Below are positions 1 through 12,814 of a stretch of 64,000 bases of DNA, piece after piece. Each line of letters starts with the position of its first letter. The first letter of the stretch is position 1. Below the pieces are notes generated by a model that saw only the letters and a list, made by a program, of their open reading frames with translations, was not told the DNA's origin and made no database searches. The position numbers and the translations under genes are program-made. Where the stretch lies: positions 37,047,733 through 37,111,732 of the forward strand of contig NC_068571.1 in the NCBI RefSeq assembly GCF_025698545.1. The letters run 5' to 3'. The DNA is from Gossypium raimondii. Taxonomy: Eukaryota > Streptophyta > Magnoliopsida > Malvales > Malvaceae.

Positions 1-196
1 TTCTTTACAATGTCACTTATCTTCAATTTGAACTTTAGACAATCAATGAGCTAATATTTGCTTGTCACAATTTCACTATGCATGAAAAATATAAAATATA
101 GAAAATACAAAAAATATACTAGTGAAATGTGAAATTAACTTTATTTATTTATTCAGCGTTCAAATAAATAGAAAACAATTACATGTTTACTACAAT

Positions 197-1334
197 ATGA
201 GCACATTTCCCAACACTCGGTTGGGTAATATACTTTCATATACCTGGAAGAGTGTGTGGGTGATGAGAGTCTTCTTGAGAAAGGATTATGTTGGCGAGTG
301 GGATCAAGAAGTCAAATTTCAGTTTGGAGGGATGCTTGGATTCCGGGATCTGTGGATTTCAAGAAACAAACACAAGTGAATAACCAGTTTATAATTCAAG
401 TATCTAATTTAATTTATTAAAGTTCAAACTGTTGCAAAGAATTACGGAAGACGCGGAGAAGATCTTGTGTATTCCTCTTTCATGTGTTCTACAGATGGAT
501 AGATTAGTGTGACGAGGTGAAGCTTTTGGGGAATTTTCGGTGCGTAGTGGATATAAGATATTGTTACAAGAAAATCATGTTGCTACTCTCAACAATGAGT
601 AGAATACATATAGTTCTATTTACAAAAGACTTTGGATGCTTGAGCTACCTTAAAAAATAAAGATTATGAACTGGAGATTCCTAAACAACTATCTACCTAC
701 TCAACTGAATCTATTTCAAAGGAGACTGGTGGGGTCTAGGAATTGTCTCAAATGCATAGATTGGGTAGAAAATATTGAACATGCTTTCAGGGATTGTCCT
801 TCTATAAAATAAATCTAGGAAAAATTAAACTTAAATTGGCCACAAGAGCATAATTAGGAACATTTTAAAGAATGGATAATATATCTATATGGCAATAACT
901 TAACTCATAAATATAGAAGGATTGCATGTACGCTTTGTGCTATATGGGCAGCTAGAAATAAATATGTGCATAAAGGGAAACAATAGACAGAAGATGAAAT
1001 TGTACGATTTATCTTAGGATATGTAAATGAGCTAGATGAATTAAATCGAAGGTTACTTGTCCGAAGGATGGTAGGCGAACAGTGGAGGCCACCGGAGGTT
1101 TCGAAAGTGAAAATAAATTTTGATGCTACTTTTCATAAACAAAGTAAGAAGTTATGTCCAGGGATTATGGTTAAAGACTCAAATGGTCAGCTTTTGAATT
1201 TTAAAATATGCCTTAATAAATACATACCGACAGCTTTCGCAGTAGAGGCACTTGTATTTGCTCAAACAACTCAATTCGGGCTAGATCTAGGAATTGAGAG
1301 GTTTGTGATTGAAGGAGATTCACTATCAGTAATA
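197..1334 (+). mobile_element. LINE ORF2 remnant, 3' half (left piece)
   Basis: Broken reading frames give, in order, the region after the reverse transcriptase (about 200-600), a zinc-binding zf-RVT-like segment (about 600-960) and the first half of an RNase H-like domain (1068-1334). The RNase H half shows INFDATF near its start and VIEGDSLSVI at its end. This is the usual C-terminal order of plant L1-type LINE ORF2. Stops and frameshifts occur throughout, so it is dead. No endonuclease or RT catalytic core is visible upstream, which fits a 5'-truncated copy. The RNase H domain stops abruptly at 1334 and resumes at 4827. Confidence 0.75.
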
Positions 1335-4300
1335 TTATCATTTAATATTTACGAATAATATATAGTGTAATGATAAAATTTGATTTATTGATTAAATGGA
1401 AGAACAATTAAGTTCAAGTGGTAAGACCCTATAGTCAAGTAGTTTTAGAAAATGAGTTAACGGGACCTCGTTTCTATAAACAAAAAATATTTACAGAGTA
1501 TTATTAAGGTTGTAACGAAACTTTAATGTTTAGATAGTTAATTAAGTAAAAAGACTAAATCGTAAAAAGCTGTAAAAGTTGAATTCTACTAACTAAAGGT
1601 TTTTAATAGCTATGAAAAAATTAAATTCATGGATTAATATTGTAAATATACCATATTATAAATGAGTGGGTGGTTGGTGATTTTTTTTGTTAGTTTATAT
1701 GATATATTTTAGTATTAATAAATTAAATAATAAGTAATAAATAAAATAAAAGAAAGGTAAAAACATATTTTGTTATGTTCTTCTTCTTGGATGAGAGAAA
1801 CCCCATTTTTGGAGCATGGAAGGTTCGACGAAACAATCTTTGATGCATGTGGGAGATTTTGAGGTCCGTTTTTAATAATTTTTATGTTCTTGAGATCGTT
1901 GCAACTATGTCCAACTAGCTCGTACCTTCGTTTTTGAAACTGTTAAAAATTTTGAATTTTGCCATTGATGAATCTTTGAGATTTTAGTTGTTAAATGATG
2001 AACTTATAGTATTAGTTGTTATTTATAAGTGTTTTGTTAAGTGATTTTTGATAAATTTATCGATTAAAGATTAAATTGTTGAAATAGTAAAAATACAAGG
2101 ATTTAATGTTAAATAACAACAAATATGGGTTGTATTGGATGCTATCAACATTCGGCTAGTGTGGATTTTCAATAAAATTGGTTTATTTGCATGATTGGGA
2201 CATAGGGACTAAATTGAATGAAAAGTTGAGGGTAATTTTATAAAAATGTCAAAAGGGACTAAATTGCATAAAATGAATTGTTTTTACTGTCTAAATTAAT
2301 GAATTGAATGAAATTAGTAATTTAGATCGAGAACGAGTGGAAAATCGAGGAGAAGAGAAAATTACCAAATAGCCCATGTATTTAGTCATTGCTGCAATTT
2401 AGCCAGGTAAGTTCGTATAAACTAAAATCACTTAAATGTTGATTAAATTGAATATTTAATGTGTTGTTCTAATGTAAATGAATCAATATATATGATTATA
2501 TATCGTTTTAATGCTATATATTGATTTATATGTTGATATGTTAATTGCTATGTAACTGAATGATGTAAATCCAACAATGTCACGACGATTATCGAGCCTC
2601 GTTTGAACCTTAGGAATCTGTAGGATACAAATGACATGTCATTAGGGTTTTCATGTTTCGAGTGCTGGTCTTGAATGTCATACCGATGGCTGAGGTCCTA
2701 CATTTGTTGCGGATACTTCACAGCTCATATGAGTAGGCCCATTTCACAGCTCGTGTGAGCAATTATGTAAGAGAAAGGAAAGGTTACAGTTATATGTTTA
2801 GCACACTTCGTGTGAGCTATCCCGCGTATTCAATGGTATTCTACACAGTTCAACGGGCATGAAAAGGAAAGGAATAGTAAGTGTTTAAAAGAAACTATGT
2901 TATGTATTTATGAAAAGGGTTGAAATGGTAAGTTTCATTGAAAGTACGATATGTTAAGGAAAATGATGAGTTCAAATGAATTATATTCATGTGTAATGGC
3001 TTACCTATGTTAAATTCATGTGGATTATGTTTGAATATGCTAACATGTGTTGTTGATGATGCTCAGGCTTGTGCCATGGTTGAATTATATCATGCTTAAT
3101 TGTAATGTTATATGTTGAAATGGTAAGTGTCCAAATAGAAATATGCTTATGTCCATGAAAAGGTTGTATGAATCAAAAGATATATTTTCTAATGAAATGG
3201 TTTATCATGTGGTTGATCCCAAAAGAGTTATGTATAAATGCACTAATTTGTGTATCGATGATGATGTTTATGCTTATGTCTTGTATTATGTAAAAGAAAC
3301 GGGTAAGAAAAGGTAATGAAATGGCAAGTTCATAATTGAAATGTTATATGATCATATAAAAGATTGATGAGTTAAAGGACTTGCCTACATGTGAGAAGTA
3401 TACTTATGTTATGAATGAATTTACTCATGTCATGGATAAATACACCAATTTGTGAATTAATAATGCTATTTAAGCTTATGCTAAATAAATGGAATGGAAA
3501 GATAAGTATATAAGTAAAGTGGTTCATAGTCTTATGAAAATGTTAATGATTGTGTAATATGTCTTATAAAATCCTATTATGTTATGAATGAAAAATATAT
3601 GTGATGTTGATAGACTTACTCATTTGGGAGTTGATGATTATGTAGTTAATAAATCTTGAGGTATTGGTATAAGTTTATATTTAACCTATAAAGTTTATTA
3701 TTGAAATGGATTGTTATGTTTAAAGTTTATGCGAACTTACTAAGCATTCATTGCTTACGTAATTACTTTCTTTTACCTTTCAGATTATCGGAAGCTCGAT
3801 CGGTTTGGAAGGTCGTCGGAGATCTATCACACTATCCAACATAAATATCAGTAGTTTTGATGTATTGGTCAAGGTTATAATGGCATGTATAGGGAGACTT
3901 ATGTTTCATGTTTGGTTGAATTCTAAATGTTGATTTTGGTATGTATATATGTTGGTTGTTTAGTACCATTTGAAAATGGTTGGTTTGTGTCACTTATGTG
4001 ATTTTGATGCATAAGAAAAATGGTATGGCAAATGGTAAGATTATGTTGAAGTGGTATAGGTCAAGTTATGTTATGTTATGTTTTGATATGGAAATGAATT
4101 AGATTCTATGGATGAAATATGGTCAAGTATAGGTATCCGTTTAGGTCAATGTGTATGTTTGTATTTGAGGTGCCTCGTATGGCATATTGGTTGAATGGAT
4201 TTGGTCTTGTGAATTGGACATTTTATGCATGTTTTGGTATGTTTTGATCTCTGGTCATGGGTGCAAATTGCTTGTAGGTACATGCTTGAAACGGGTGACG

Positions 4301-4826
4301 GAAATGGCTTAATTTTGGTCAATTTCTTATCTACACAGCCTAAGACACGGTGTGTGTCCCAGCCGTGTGAGACACACGGCCATGCGACACGGCCGTGTGT
4401 CCCTTGTAGGTTTTTAATGCATTCAAGTCAAACAGTTGCACGGTCTTGCACATGGGCGCGTGGCTTGGTCATGTGACCCAACTTCGAAAGTTACACGGGC
4501 ACGGACACAGGCTGGGACACGGTTGTGTGTCCATATTTCGATTATTACACGGCCTGAGACACGGGCGTGTGTTTTAGCAGTGTGACCTTTGCAGTTTAAT
4601 TTTTCCAACTTTTTCCTTAATGTTTCAAATGTTTTAATTTAGTCCCGAATTGTTTCTAAAGTGTTTCTAAGGCCTCGAGGGCTTGATTAAGGGACGATAT
4701 GCATGTGAATGAATAGAATATGCTATGTTTATTGTAATGTTCGGAAATGAATGTTTTTATGTTACGTTTATTCAGTAATGCTCTGTAATTCTATTTTGGC
4801 AACGGATACAGGTTAGGGGTGTTACA
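1335..4826 (-). mobile_element. Gypsy LTR (probable solo LTR) inserted in the LINE
   Basis: The right edge reads GGTTAGGGGTGTTACA, the reverse complement of the TGTAACACCCCTAACC start of a plant Gypsy LTR, so the LTR lies on the minus strand. The left edge is set by the LINE frame, which is open to 1334 and resumes in the same frame at 4827. About 1376-1530 resembles the reversed 3' end of the LTR at 28831-31050. The outermost ~40 bases at the left are diverged and no target duplication is preserved. No gag or pol coding is seen inside, so this is a lone LTR. At ~3.5 kb it is long. GC-rich CACACGG/CCGTGTG blocks lie at 4335-4575. Confidence 0.65.
4335..4575. repeat. CACACGG/CCGTGTG palindromic blocks within the LTR
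   Basis: Several short palindromic blocks of the type ACACGGCCGTGTGT are spaced at tens of bases, for example near 4368-4400, 4490-4530 and 4548-4575. The tract is markedly GC-rich against the AT-rich LTR around it. Such blocks recur in the LTRs of cotton-type Gypsy elements, as I recall them. Their role is unknown. Confidence 0.6.
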
Positions 4827-5540
4827 AAAAAGTTGCAATCAGATAATGAAGATAATTCTGAAATGAGTGTTTATATATCTAGTATTAGAATTCCAACTTC
4901 TGCTTTTGGTGCATGTCAGTTTAAACATGTATCAAGGCAGGCAAATAAATGGGCACACGTCATTGTTGAACAAAGATTAAAAGGAGAAGGAGTTACTTAT
5001 ATGCAAAATGGACTTTTGAGAGTGGTAGAAGTGGTGGTAGATGACGATTGTAGGGGGTGTCTATTTAAGAGTGGAGGAGTGAGTTGCTGTAGCCACGAAA
5101 AAAGGGAGGATGTAAGCAGTTTCAAAAAAGATCTAGATGGTTTTGACACCGAAATGTTAGCGATGGAGGGACGACTGTGTAAAGGAGTGAGATTTGAGCT
5201 TTTCTTGTAGTTTAATAGTGGGTAGGGAAGCGAAGGTGCCTTAGATTCGAGTTGGTTCCCAAAAAATCAAGCTCTAGCAAGGCATTTGTCAGGCGTTGAG
5301 GTGCCTCCGGTGGTCTGAACCTCTATTCTTTGGTAAATGGACGATCATGCCGGGGCCTAGAAATGTTGGATGCTGCTTTAATTGAAAGTTTGATAGTCTA
5401 AAGGCTGGTTGCTGTTTAGGAGTATATTTAGGAGTGATTGTTTTTTCTTTTTATTGTGAAACTATTTTGAGTTTTTAGGGTTTTTCCGCTGTTTTGTTTC
5501 TTTATTATTATTTAATGCAAGCCAACTGTTATCCTAAAAA
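4827..5540 (+). mobile_element. LINE ORF2 remnant, 3' end (right piece)
   Basis: The frame from 4827 supplies the missing second half of the RNase H-like domain. It includes the LQSDNED start and the FKHVSRQANKWAH segment, which corresponds to the usual F-H-x-x-R-x-x-N-x-x-A-H pattern. The coding match fades near 5050. About 5210-5540 looks like LINE 3' untranslated sequence, ending in a T-rich stretch and a short A-run. Together with 197-1334 it is one LINE insertion. Confidence 0.7.
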
Positions 5541-5649
5541 AAGTTCATCCTTTAATTTTTTTATATTTGGGGCTTACATAATATATTGGGCCTACAATAT
5601 TTTATTATTAATAATTTTCGTTAATTAGTTAATTATGTTCATTACCTGG

Positions 5650-5795
5650 TTTTGAATTGAATTATTCGTTAACCGAAATTTCAAAAAACCTTTAATAAAT
5701 CCTCGATTTAATTAAATTCAGTGGTGGACTGATTAATCGAACTAATTTGATTCAGTCAATTAATTCAATTAGAACCAAATTATACACCTCCTAAT
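5650..5795. repeat. Remnant of an hAT-like MITE
   Basis: Contains several GTTAACCGAA / TTAATCGAACT / TCAATTAATTCAATT blocks and ends in an ACACCTCCTAATT motif. This resembles the reverse complement of the TAGGGGTGTGCAAA end of the intact MITE at 24946-25400. No matching left end or target duplication was found, so the call rests on motif similarity only. Confidence 0.3.
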
Positions 5796-5809
5796 TATAT
5801 TGTGACAAG

Positions 5810-7003
5810 TGTAACACCTCTCACCTGTCTCGATGTATGGTACAAATGTGAGGTGCTATCGGGGCATTTTAAAACTTAAATAAAAAATTTTATTTTCAAT
5901 AAAATACCATTTAAGACTTTTTATAAAAAAATTATAAAATCATTCTCAGCATTTAAGAAGGAATCAAATGTGATTTGAAACCCTTTTAGGTCATTGAATA
6001 CTTTGGGGGCACAACGAAATCATAAAACAAATAGTCAAAGTTCATTGGCTTAAAATGAGGTTGTTTGAGCTGATAAAAATAGTGGTTTTTATCATAATTT
6101 ATAACTTTAAATCATTTTTATAAAATCATAATCCGAGTTTGAGGCAAATAAAAGACTTTATTATATTAAAGTGGTTCAAGAATGGTCGAAGGTGTGTGAC
6201 TTGGATCTTGGCACTTGTTGCTGCACAAGTCCTAAGTTGTGACGATACAAGTCATTGACATTATAGCAATTGGCTTTCTGTTGGACTTGTTGTGATACCA
6301 TTAAGGCCAGGTAATGATACTTGGGCTTTTGGAGCTGAAAATTGACTCAAAAACACCTTAAAATATGTCTAAATATATATCATTTCCATAATTTATTCCT
6401 TTAAAATTGTCCTTTAAAATATTAGCCAAGTGAGCCCAAAAACCCAATTCCAACAATTTCAAGCCCATAATTTAAAATATTGTGGCTAGTTAACATGATC
6501 AAAGTTCTAATTGTCTAAATTTATTATTTGAAAATTATCCTTTAAAGGGGTTGGTTCACCTGTGACGGTTGAAAAAGCAAAGTATTGGATGAGGAGGAAG
6601 AGGAGGAAGGAGTAACAGAATTATAATGTTGGGGTATATTGCTTAAGGGAGTGAAAGTGAGAAAAAAAACCCTTTCAACATCATGTGTTAGGGTATATAT
6701 AGGGGGAAAGCCCCTGCCTTGTAGAGCCATGTCACTGACAATATGAATGGTGATTCGTTTGTGTGGTCGGCCAGGTGACAAGTCTGTTATATGTTTATTT
6801 TCGTTAAGTGCATTACTACGTAGGCCTGCTCTGACATTTCTTTAACGGATGGTTTAATAAGGGAGTTAATAGGCGATTAAAGGCGAATTACCTTCTTGTA
6901 AGTGGTATGATGTTTACGGGTGGTAACCATCCCAACAGCCATTTGTAGGTGCACCTCAAATTGTTCCTCGTGTTGCGGTGTCTAAGTTGGGCAGGGTATA
7001 ACA
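5810..7003 (+). mobile_element. Possible solo LTR, TGTAACACCTC type
   Basis: Starts TGTAACACCTCTCACC with a following GAGGTGCTATCGGGGCA segment, like plant chromovirus-type LTRs, and ends near GGGTATAACA, a decayed form of GGGTGTTACA. There is no coding capacity between the two ends. The five bases on each side (ACAAG, TAAAC) do not match, so a target duplication is not supported. It lies about 400 bases upstream of the next gene's start codon and could contribute promoter sequence. Confidence 0.45.
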
Positions 7004-7406
7004 TAAACCAAATTAAAAACATAATAAACCCAAAAAAATATTGACATTTGAACGTTAAACACCACATAGATCATGCTGGGAGACAGAGCGGTAAAAAGGG
7101 CGAGCTGAGTCGGCCTGGGTTGTTGACATTTATGGGTATTTATGTAATTCAGCATTAAGCCCAGTCACGTGATCATTGATATCATCCTCGTTTTGGTATC
7201 TGTCATCCCCTTCCCGCTCGTCTTTTTAAATTTTACTCAAAAAAAAAAAAAGGGTCCAAAATCCAAACCCTGAGTTTCAAATTCATGCTTTATCAGTTGA
7301 AAACTTCAGTCTACTTGCAACTTGTAACTGTCAAATCTTCTCCAATCATTACATTTCCTCATTAATTTCCCAGGAACTGATCTTCCTTTGTGAGAAAAAT
7401 TGACAA
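7004..7406 (+). promoter_or_regulatory. Upstream region and 5' leader of the following gene
   Basis: No coding match. An A12 run lies near 7240. The ~150 bases before the ATG are pyrimidine-rich, as is common for plant leaders. I did not find a convincing TATA box. The start codon at 7407 lies in a CAAATGGAG context. Confidence 0.35.
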
Positions 7407-10400
7407 ATGGAGGGCGACCTCTTGGAGATCTCTGAGGAAGACAATGATTCCTTGCTTTTACAGCACCAGCAAATCCAAACCGATGTCGTTTCCAGCTTTG
7501 ACTCTTCCTTTTTCTCTTGCTCCCCTCTTCATTTCCCTATATCCAATCCCACAGGTCACTTCCTTTTTTTTTTTTTTTGTGTGTGTGTGTGTGTGAGTGT
7601 GCGCGCGCGCGCTTTGGTTACTCTTTGTTTTGGTAGATTTCGATCTAAATTTGAATATCCTAATTTTGCAGATGTGAAAGCGCGATGCCCTACCTTTTCT
7701 TCCAATATTAACAAAGAGAATATCAGCAATACTGAGACTAAATCTGAACTTCCAAAGCTAAGTTTGGAGCCGCATCATATGAAGAGGAAAAAGAAAGTTG
7801 GAGGTTATAATTTGAGAAAAAGTTTAGCTTGGGACCGCGCTTTCTTCACTGAAGAAGGTATTGCACATTTTCTTACTTTGATTTTATTTTGGTATTGTTA
7901 ATTAAAAGAATGAAATTGATTCTTCTAATGTAATTTTTCTTTTGTGTTAGGTGTTTTGAATTCAACGGAATTATCTTTGATTAGTGGGAATTTCAGTAAG
8001 TTGAGTGGTGAGAAATTGTTGACTATAGAGGAAGAGCCGGGAGAATTGTTATCCGGTGATTCATCTGATTTGCAGGCACTTGAGAGTAATTTGTTTAAAG
8101 AGTTGCCATTAAATAATAGTAATGCGAAAGAGGAAAAAAAGATTGGTATTAGTAGCCTAAGGCAGAAGAGTTCTGGTTCAGCCTCTCGTTTCATGGTTGG
8201 TTAGATATTCTCCAATGTATATGCATATAAAAGTAGCTCTAATTTCTTTCCTTGTAAGTTGAAAGCAATTTTTGATTATGTTAACTATGAATTTGGTCAG
8301 GTGAAACAAAATGTGCTTTCAGATCATGACGTTAATAGAAGTGGTTCTAAGCGTAGCGGATGTCCAAGGCCTGTGATGTCTTCTGCATATCCTTCCTAGT
8401 TATGGTTTTGGTGAATTGTTAAGAAATCGTGGCTAATTTTTTTGAATGCTTATTATCTTTACTTTTTCATTATCTATACTGATTTATTGAAGGGTTTACC
8501 TTGACTTTCCCTCACTCCTAAAAGACCTGCAAATGTGAGCACGACAAAAACGGCTGTTAAGGAGCCAAAAGTTTCTAAAATACCTGCTCCAAAGTCAGAG
8601 TCTTCAACTGCCAGGAGTTCTCCAAACTTAAAAAAACCAAAGCGAAATCAGAGTGCTCCAGCAGGTAATAGGGCGTATAATTGTTTTCTGGAATTCCTCC
8701 TTGGTTTGTATTTGTCATGTTAAATTAACTTTTTTGGGTTAAAGTAACCTATACATTTGATAGTTTTGCACCTTTCCGTAACATGATTATCTTTGTTTCT
8801 TTTTCACTCTGTTGCACTTCCATGGTCTGATACGTGCACAACTTTTGGATTTATATTTCACATGTGTAATATGAAATTTGATATTTTTTTTGGGTTGGTT
8901 TCTTTTCTTGTACAGCGGTCAGTGCCCACAGAAGCATTGGATTGGCGGTTTCCAACAAAAGTACTAAAACTACTCAAAATGATGCAAAATCTAGTCTTTC
9001 TAGTAGATCTCAAATCACAAAATCCTCCATTATACAGCCTAAAAGAAATATGGTGAGACTAAAGCTTTTGAATGTCATTGTTTATGAAATTTTTTGGGAA
9101 CTAAATGATGACTAGCAATTTTGTGGTCCTTTGCCTTCCTTTTGAAACTAAGAAACACTTCTTATCTTCAATTTCTCTTTTTTCTGCACAGAAAAGCTCT
9201 GGATTGTCAAGTCATTCATCAGCCCTATCACAGAATCCATTGGAGAACAAGGTAGATAATGGCTTAAAGGTCAACAAAGATCCTGTTGTGGCTTCTGGTC
9301 ATGGATCTATAGATAAAGAAGCTGGTTTCAACAAAATTGCTTCTCTTCCTGAAAGTGTTTGCCATATTGGTGGAAACACTCAATATGCAAAACAAACTGT
9401 AAAACCATCGGGCTTGCGGATGCCTTCACCATCATTGGGATTTTTTACTCAGGTATGCTAATCTCACTTACGTCAACAGTAAATTTTGATGTATTTAGGA
9501 TTTTTAGAAGTATCAGTGGAGGTTCTCCCCTTTTTATGATTGATTCATGATCTTGTTTTGCAGTCAAAGATTAATGCTTCACATAATATACAAAGCAGCT
9601 CCCAACAACGCAATAACCCAAAGTCTAATATTCCTAATTTGCAGAAGCTTGGTGTCTTAAATTCTACTTTTGAGATCTCCACTCCATCTATGAAAGTACA
9701 TGTAGTGGCTAATGATGTAGCAGCAATTGCTAATGCAAGGATGTCAAGCATAGAACCGTCTGTTCCATCGAGTTCTAGTTCTTTATGTGAAGACATCAGA
9801 CCCGATTCTAGAACAAGTAAAATCCCAAGGATGGCAGTGAGGGTTCCTTGTAATTCTTACAATCATGAATTAACTAATAATCAGCAACAATTGCACGCCA
9901 CTGACAGTGATCTTAAGCAGCAAAGTGAGAAAGTAGAATTTCAGTGTACTGATGACAAGTTACTCCTGCAAAGCGAGTCCTCTGAAGAAGTGAAATTAGA
10001 TTGTAAGGGAGAAGACCTTGTTATCCCCAGAAGTCTGTATCACATTGGCAGTGAATTTAAAGATCCCCATTTTTTCTCTTACCATGGCCTGCAGGTAAAA
10101 AGTGCCTTGAAGGCTGATAATGCTGGCAACCAACTTTCAGGAAATGAACAGAATAATTCGTTGACCAAAGATTTTGATCTCCTTCCGCAGTTGCATTCTT
10201 GTGATGTGAATAGTAGTAACATACATGGTTCTCCAATATTAAACAGTGACCGGATTAGCATTCATAACAGGCATGAACATTCAAGCAAACAAGCTGAACA
10301 TGCAAAACCTTGCACCTTTGAAGATGATCAGGCAAGCAATGAGAATGAGAGACCACATATTAATAATGATGGTGCCTTGGTCAAGGAGGGAGAACCTTTA

Positions 10401-12777
10401 GAAGAATTTCTTTGTTCCGACAGTGTGCAGAATAAAGGTATCTGTCCAAACGTCAGAGATTGCAATGCTAGTGAATTGGAAAGGAATGATGGTTTATCTC
10501 GTTATGGGGGCAGAATTCAAGGAAATGATGGTTCTGTTGGGGCTAATGATTTAAATGAGCAATCACATGTAGCAGATGCACAAAAGGATTCTTTTGAATT
10601 TGATTTATCTCTTGAAGGCAGCAGTGGTATTCTGAATGCTTCAGAAGCTGACAACCAGCACACACATGTCAATGATGTAACTAAAAAAACAGTTCAACAG
10701 CTACCACTTCCTGATCCATGCATTGTAGTAGAAACATTTTTCCAGGATAATTATGAATCACATTCAACTGATTGCTTATTACATGGAGAAATCTTCTCTT
10801 CTGAAGAGTTGCTGGCTGAAAGCAATCTTCGACATGCTAAAGGTGTTGCCGGTCAAAGGGGATTGGCAAATTCCAGTTCTCCATGTGGAATTCCACCTGC
10901 ACTGCAGAATTGTGTTCATGAGATGGCTGAGTGCCTACATGTGGAGAAGGAGCCCTCAATTTCTACTGATTCACAGTGCAACCATGACATTGAGCTCCTT
11001 TGTGAAGCTACTTCATCTAAAGGATTAGAAAGGAACAAGGAAGACCAGGTAACTGGAGCAATAACTTCTTGTGATGTTGATGTCAGCAATGACTATCAAG
11101 GAAGTGGCGATCTAGGTATCAGAGAGATGGATGATTCCCATTCAATATCCCCCCTTGGCCTAATAGATGATATCATTGACCTTAAAAATGTTGAAGGCAA
11201 TCCATATTATTTGTCTGCAAATTGTAATTCTACCATTTTAGAGCCAGGAGAAAAGATCACTTGTAATTTTGATGCACCCGCCATGCTTACTAACTCATCG
11301 CTTGATAAGCAAAATGATTGTGAAACTATTGCCCAAGATGAGGTGATACAGTCCTCCTGTGAAGATGGTAATAACTTCCAAGAGAATCAGATTCTAGAGG
11401 CATGTAATTGCCTTTTCTCTGTGGAGGGACAACTTTTAGAAGAGTCCAGACATTTTGATGGTAGTGACAGTTGTGCAGACATTGGTCCCAGAGACAAAAT
11501 TGTTATACGAGCAGTGGAAGGTCCTGATCCGTCTCAGGTGCAAACATATGAACCATATGACGACTGTGCTGATGGAGGTAATGAGACGGCTAATGGATCT
11601 TTTTGGAAAGATGTATGCTTACAGTCCTTCGATGGTGGTCTTTCATTCGATAGCTGCAAAACTAACCTTTTCACTTCCGCAGAAACTAGCAACTCTGCAG
11701 TAATTGAGAATTTAAATAAACCTCCTGAGCTTCAAAGTGATGTCACTGTTATGCCAGAGCAAGGCAAATTTGGATTGTGGACTACTGAGGAAATATCTAG
11801 CCATATCAAGATTACGCTGTCAGATGACAACTGTGATGCTTGTAATGATATGACCAGGCCTTATAATGAACAAAGTGGCCAAGTAACCACTTTGAATGTA
11901 GAGTTGTCCTCATTGAGTGAAGATCAAATTTCTGGAGCAGGAAATTCGTGCAAGTTACAAGCATTTTGCTCGTTGGATGAGGAGCCAACATCCTCTATCA
12001 ACACGAGTCACATTTCTTCAAATGGAAGTTTATTACAGGAAGAAGTCAACAGATTGGAGAATGATGTGCCAGAGGAATCAAACAGTTCAGCGATCCCTGT
12101 GGAAGCTAAGGGCACAACTTTGGTGTAAGCATCATACCTAGATCAATCTCTATCCACATTTTTCCCTATCTCTAATCATAGTTTCAGTGAACTTCTATGC
12201 TTATTGAGAAACTTTGAGGTGTCATAATTTCAAAAAGATGCTCAAGTCTGGCTTGTTGATGGCAGTGACACAAAACAAGTTGCTCCTGTAGTAAGGCCCC
12301 CTTTGAACGCTGTTCCATTTTCAGATGAATGGTTAGCTGCATTTGAATCTGCTGGAGAGGTAAACTTTTCATAGTCCTGTTATTTTGTGAGGTTGAAGAC
12401 ATGAAATTACTTTTATCATGAAGTACCATGATCAAGTGTATTATTATTAAGCAGTTCCGTTTAATAACTAATCAATTACATAAATTGTAAGATGAGTATG
12501 AGCTCTAAAAAAGACATTTTTTGCTAATTTAGCCTTTCACTTCTTCTAGTTTGATTGGAAAGTAAGTTTATAGCGGAAGAACTAAGGTACTTTTAAGAAT
12601 ATGTGTTTAGCCAAATTTAATACTGTCTATTTTTGTCACTCAGGAAGTTTTAACCATGAAAAGTGGTGCTGTACAAAATTCGCCTAAGGACAAATCTCTA
12701 CCCGAACCCAGCCCATGGTCCCCGGTACACTTCAACTTCCTTTTAAAGCTTACAAATGCAATTCCGTGTTACCTTCT

Positions 12778-12814
<37 letters not shown>

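Noticed and set aside
5805..7008. Target duplication for the possible solo LTR at 5810-7003
   Set aside because: Flanks ACAAG and TAAAC do not match, so no duplication is claimed.
9545..11703. Several 60-91 codon frames over exon 8 of the 11-exon gene
   Set aside because: Shadow frames of the 2.56 kb coding exon.
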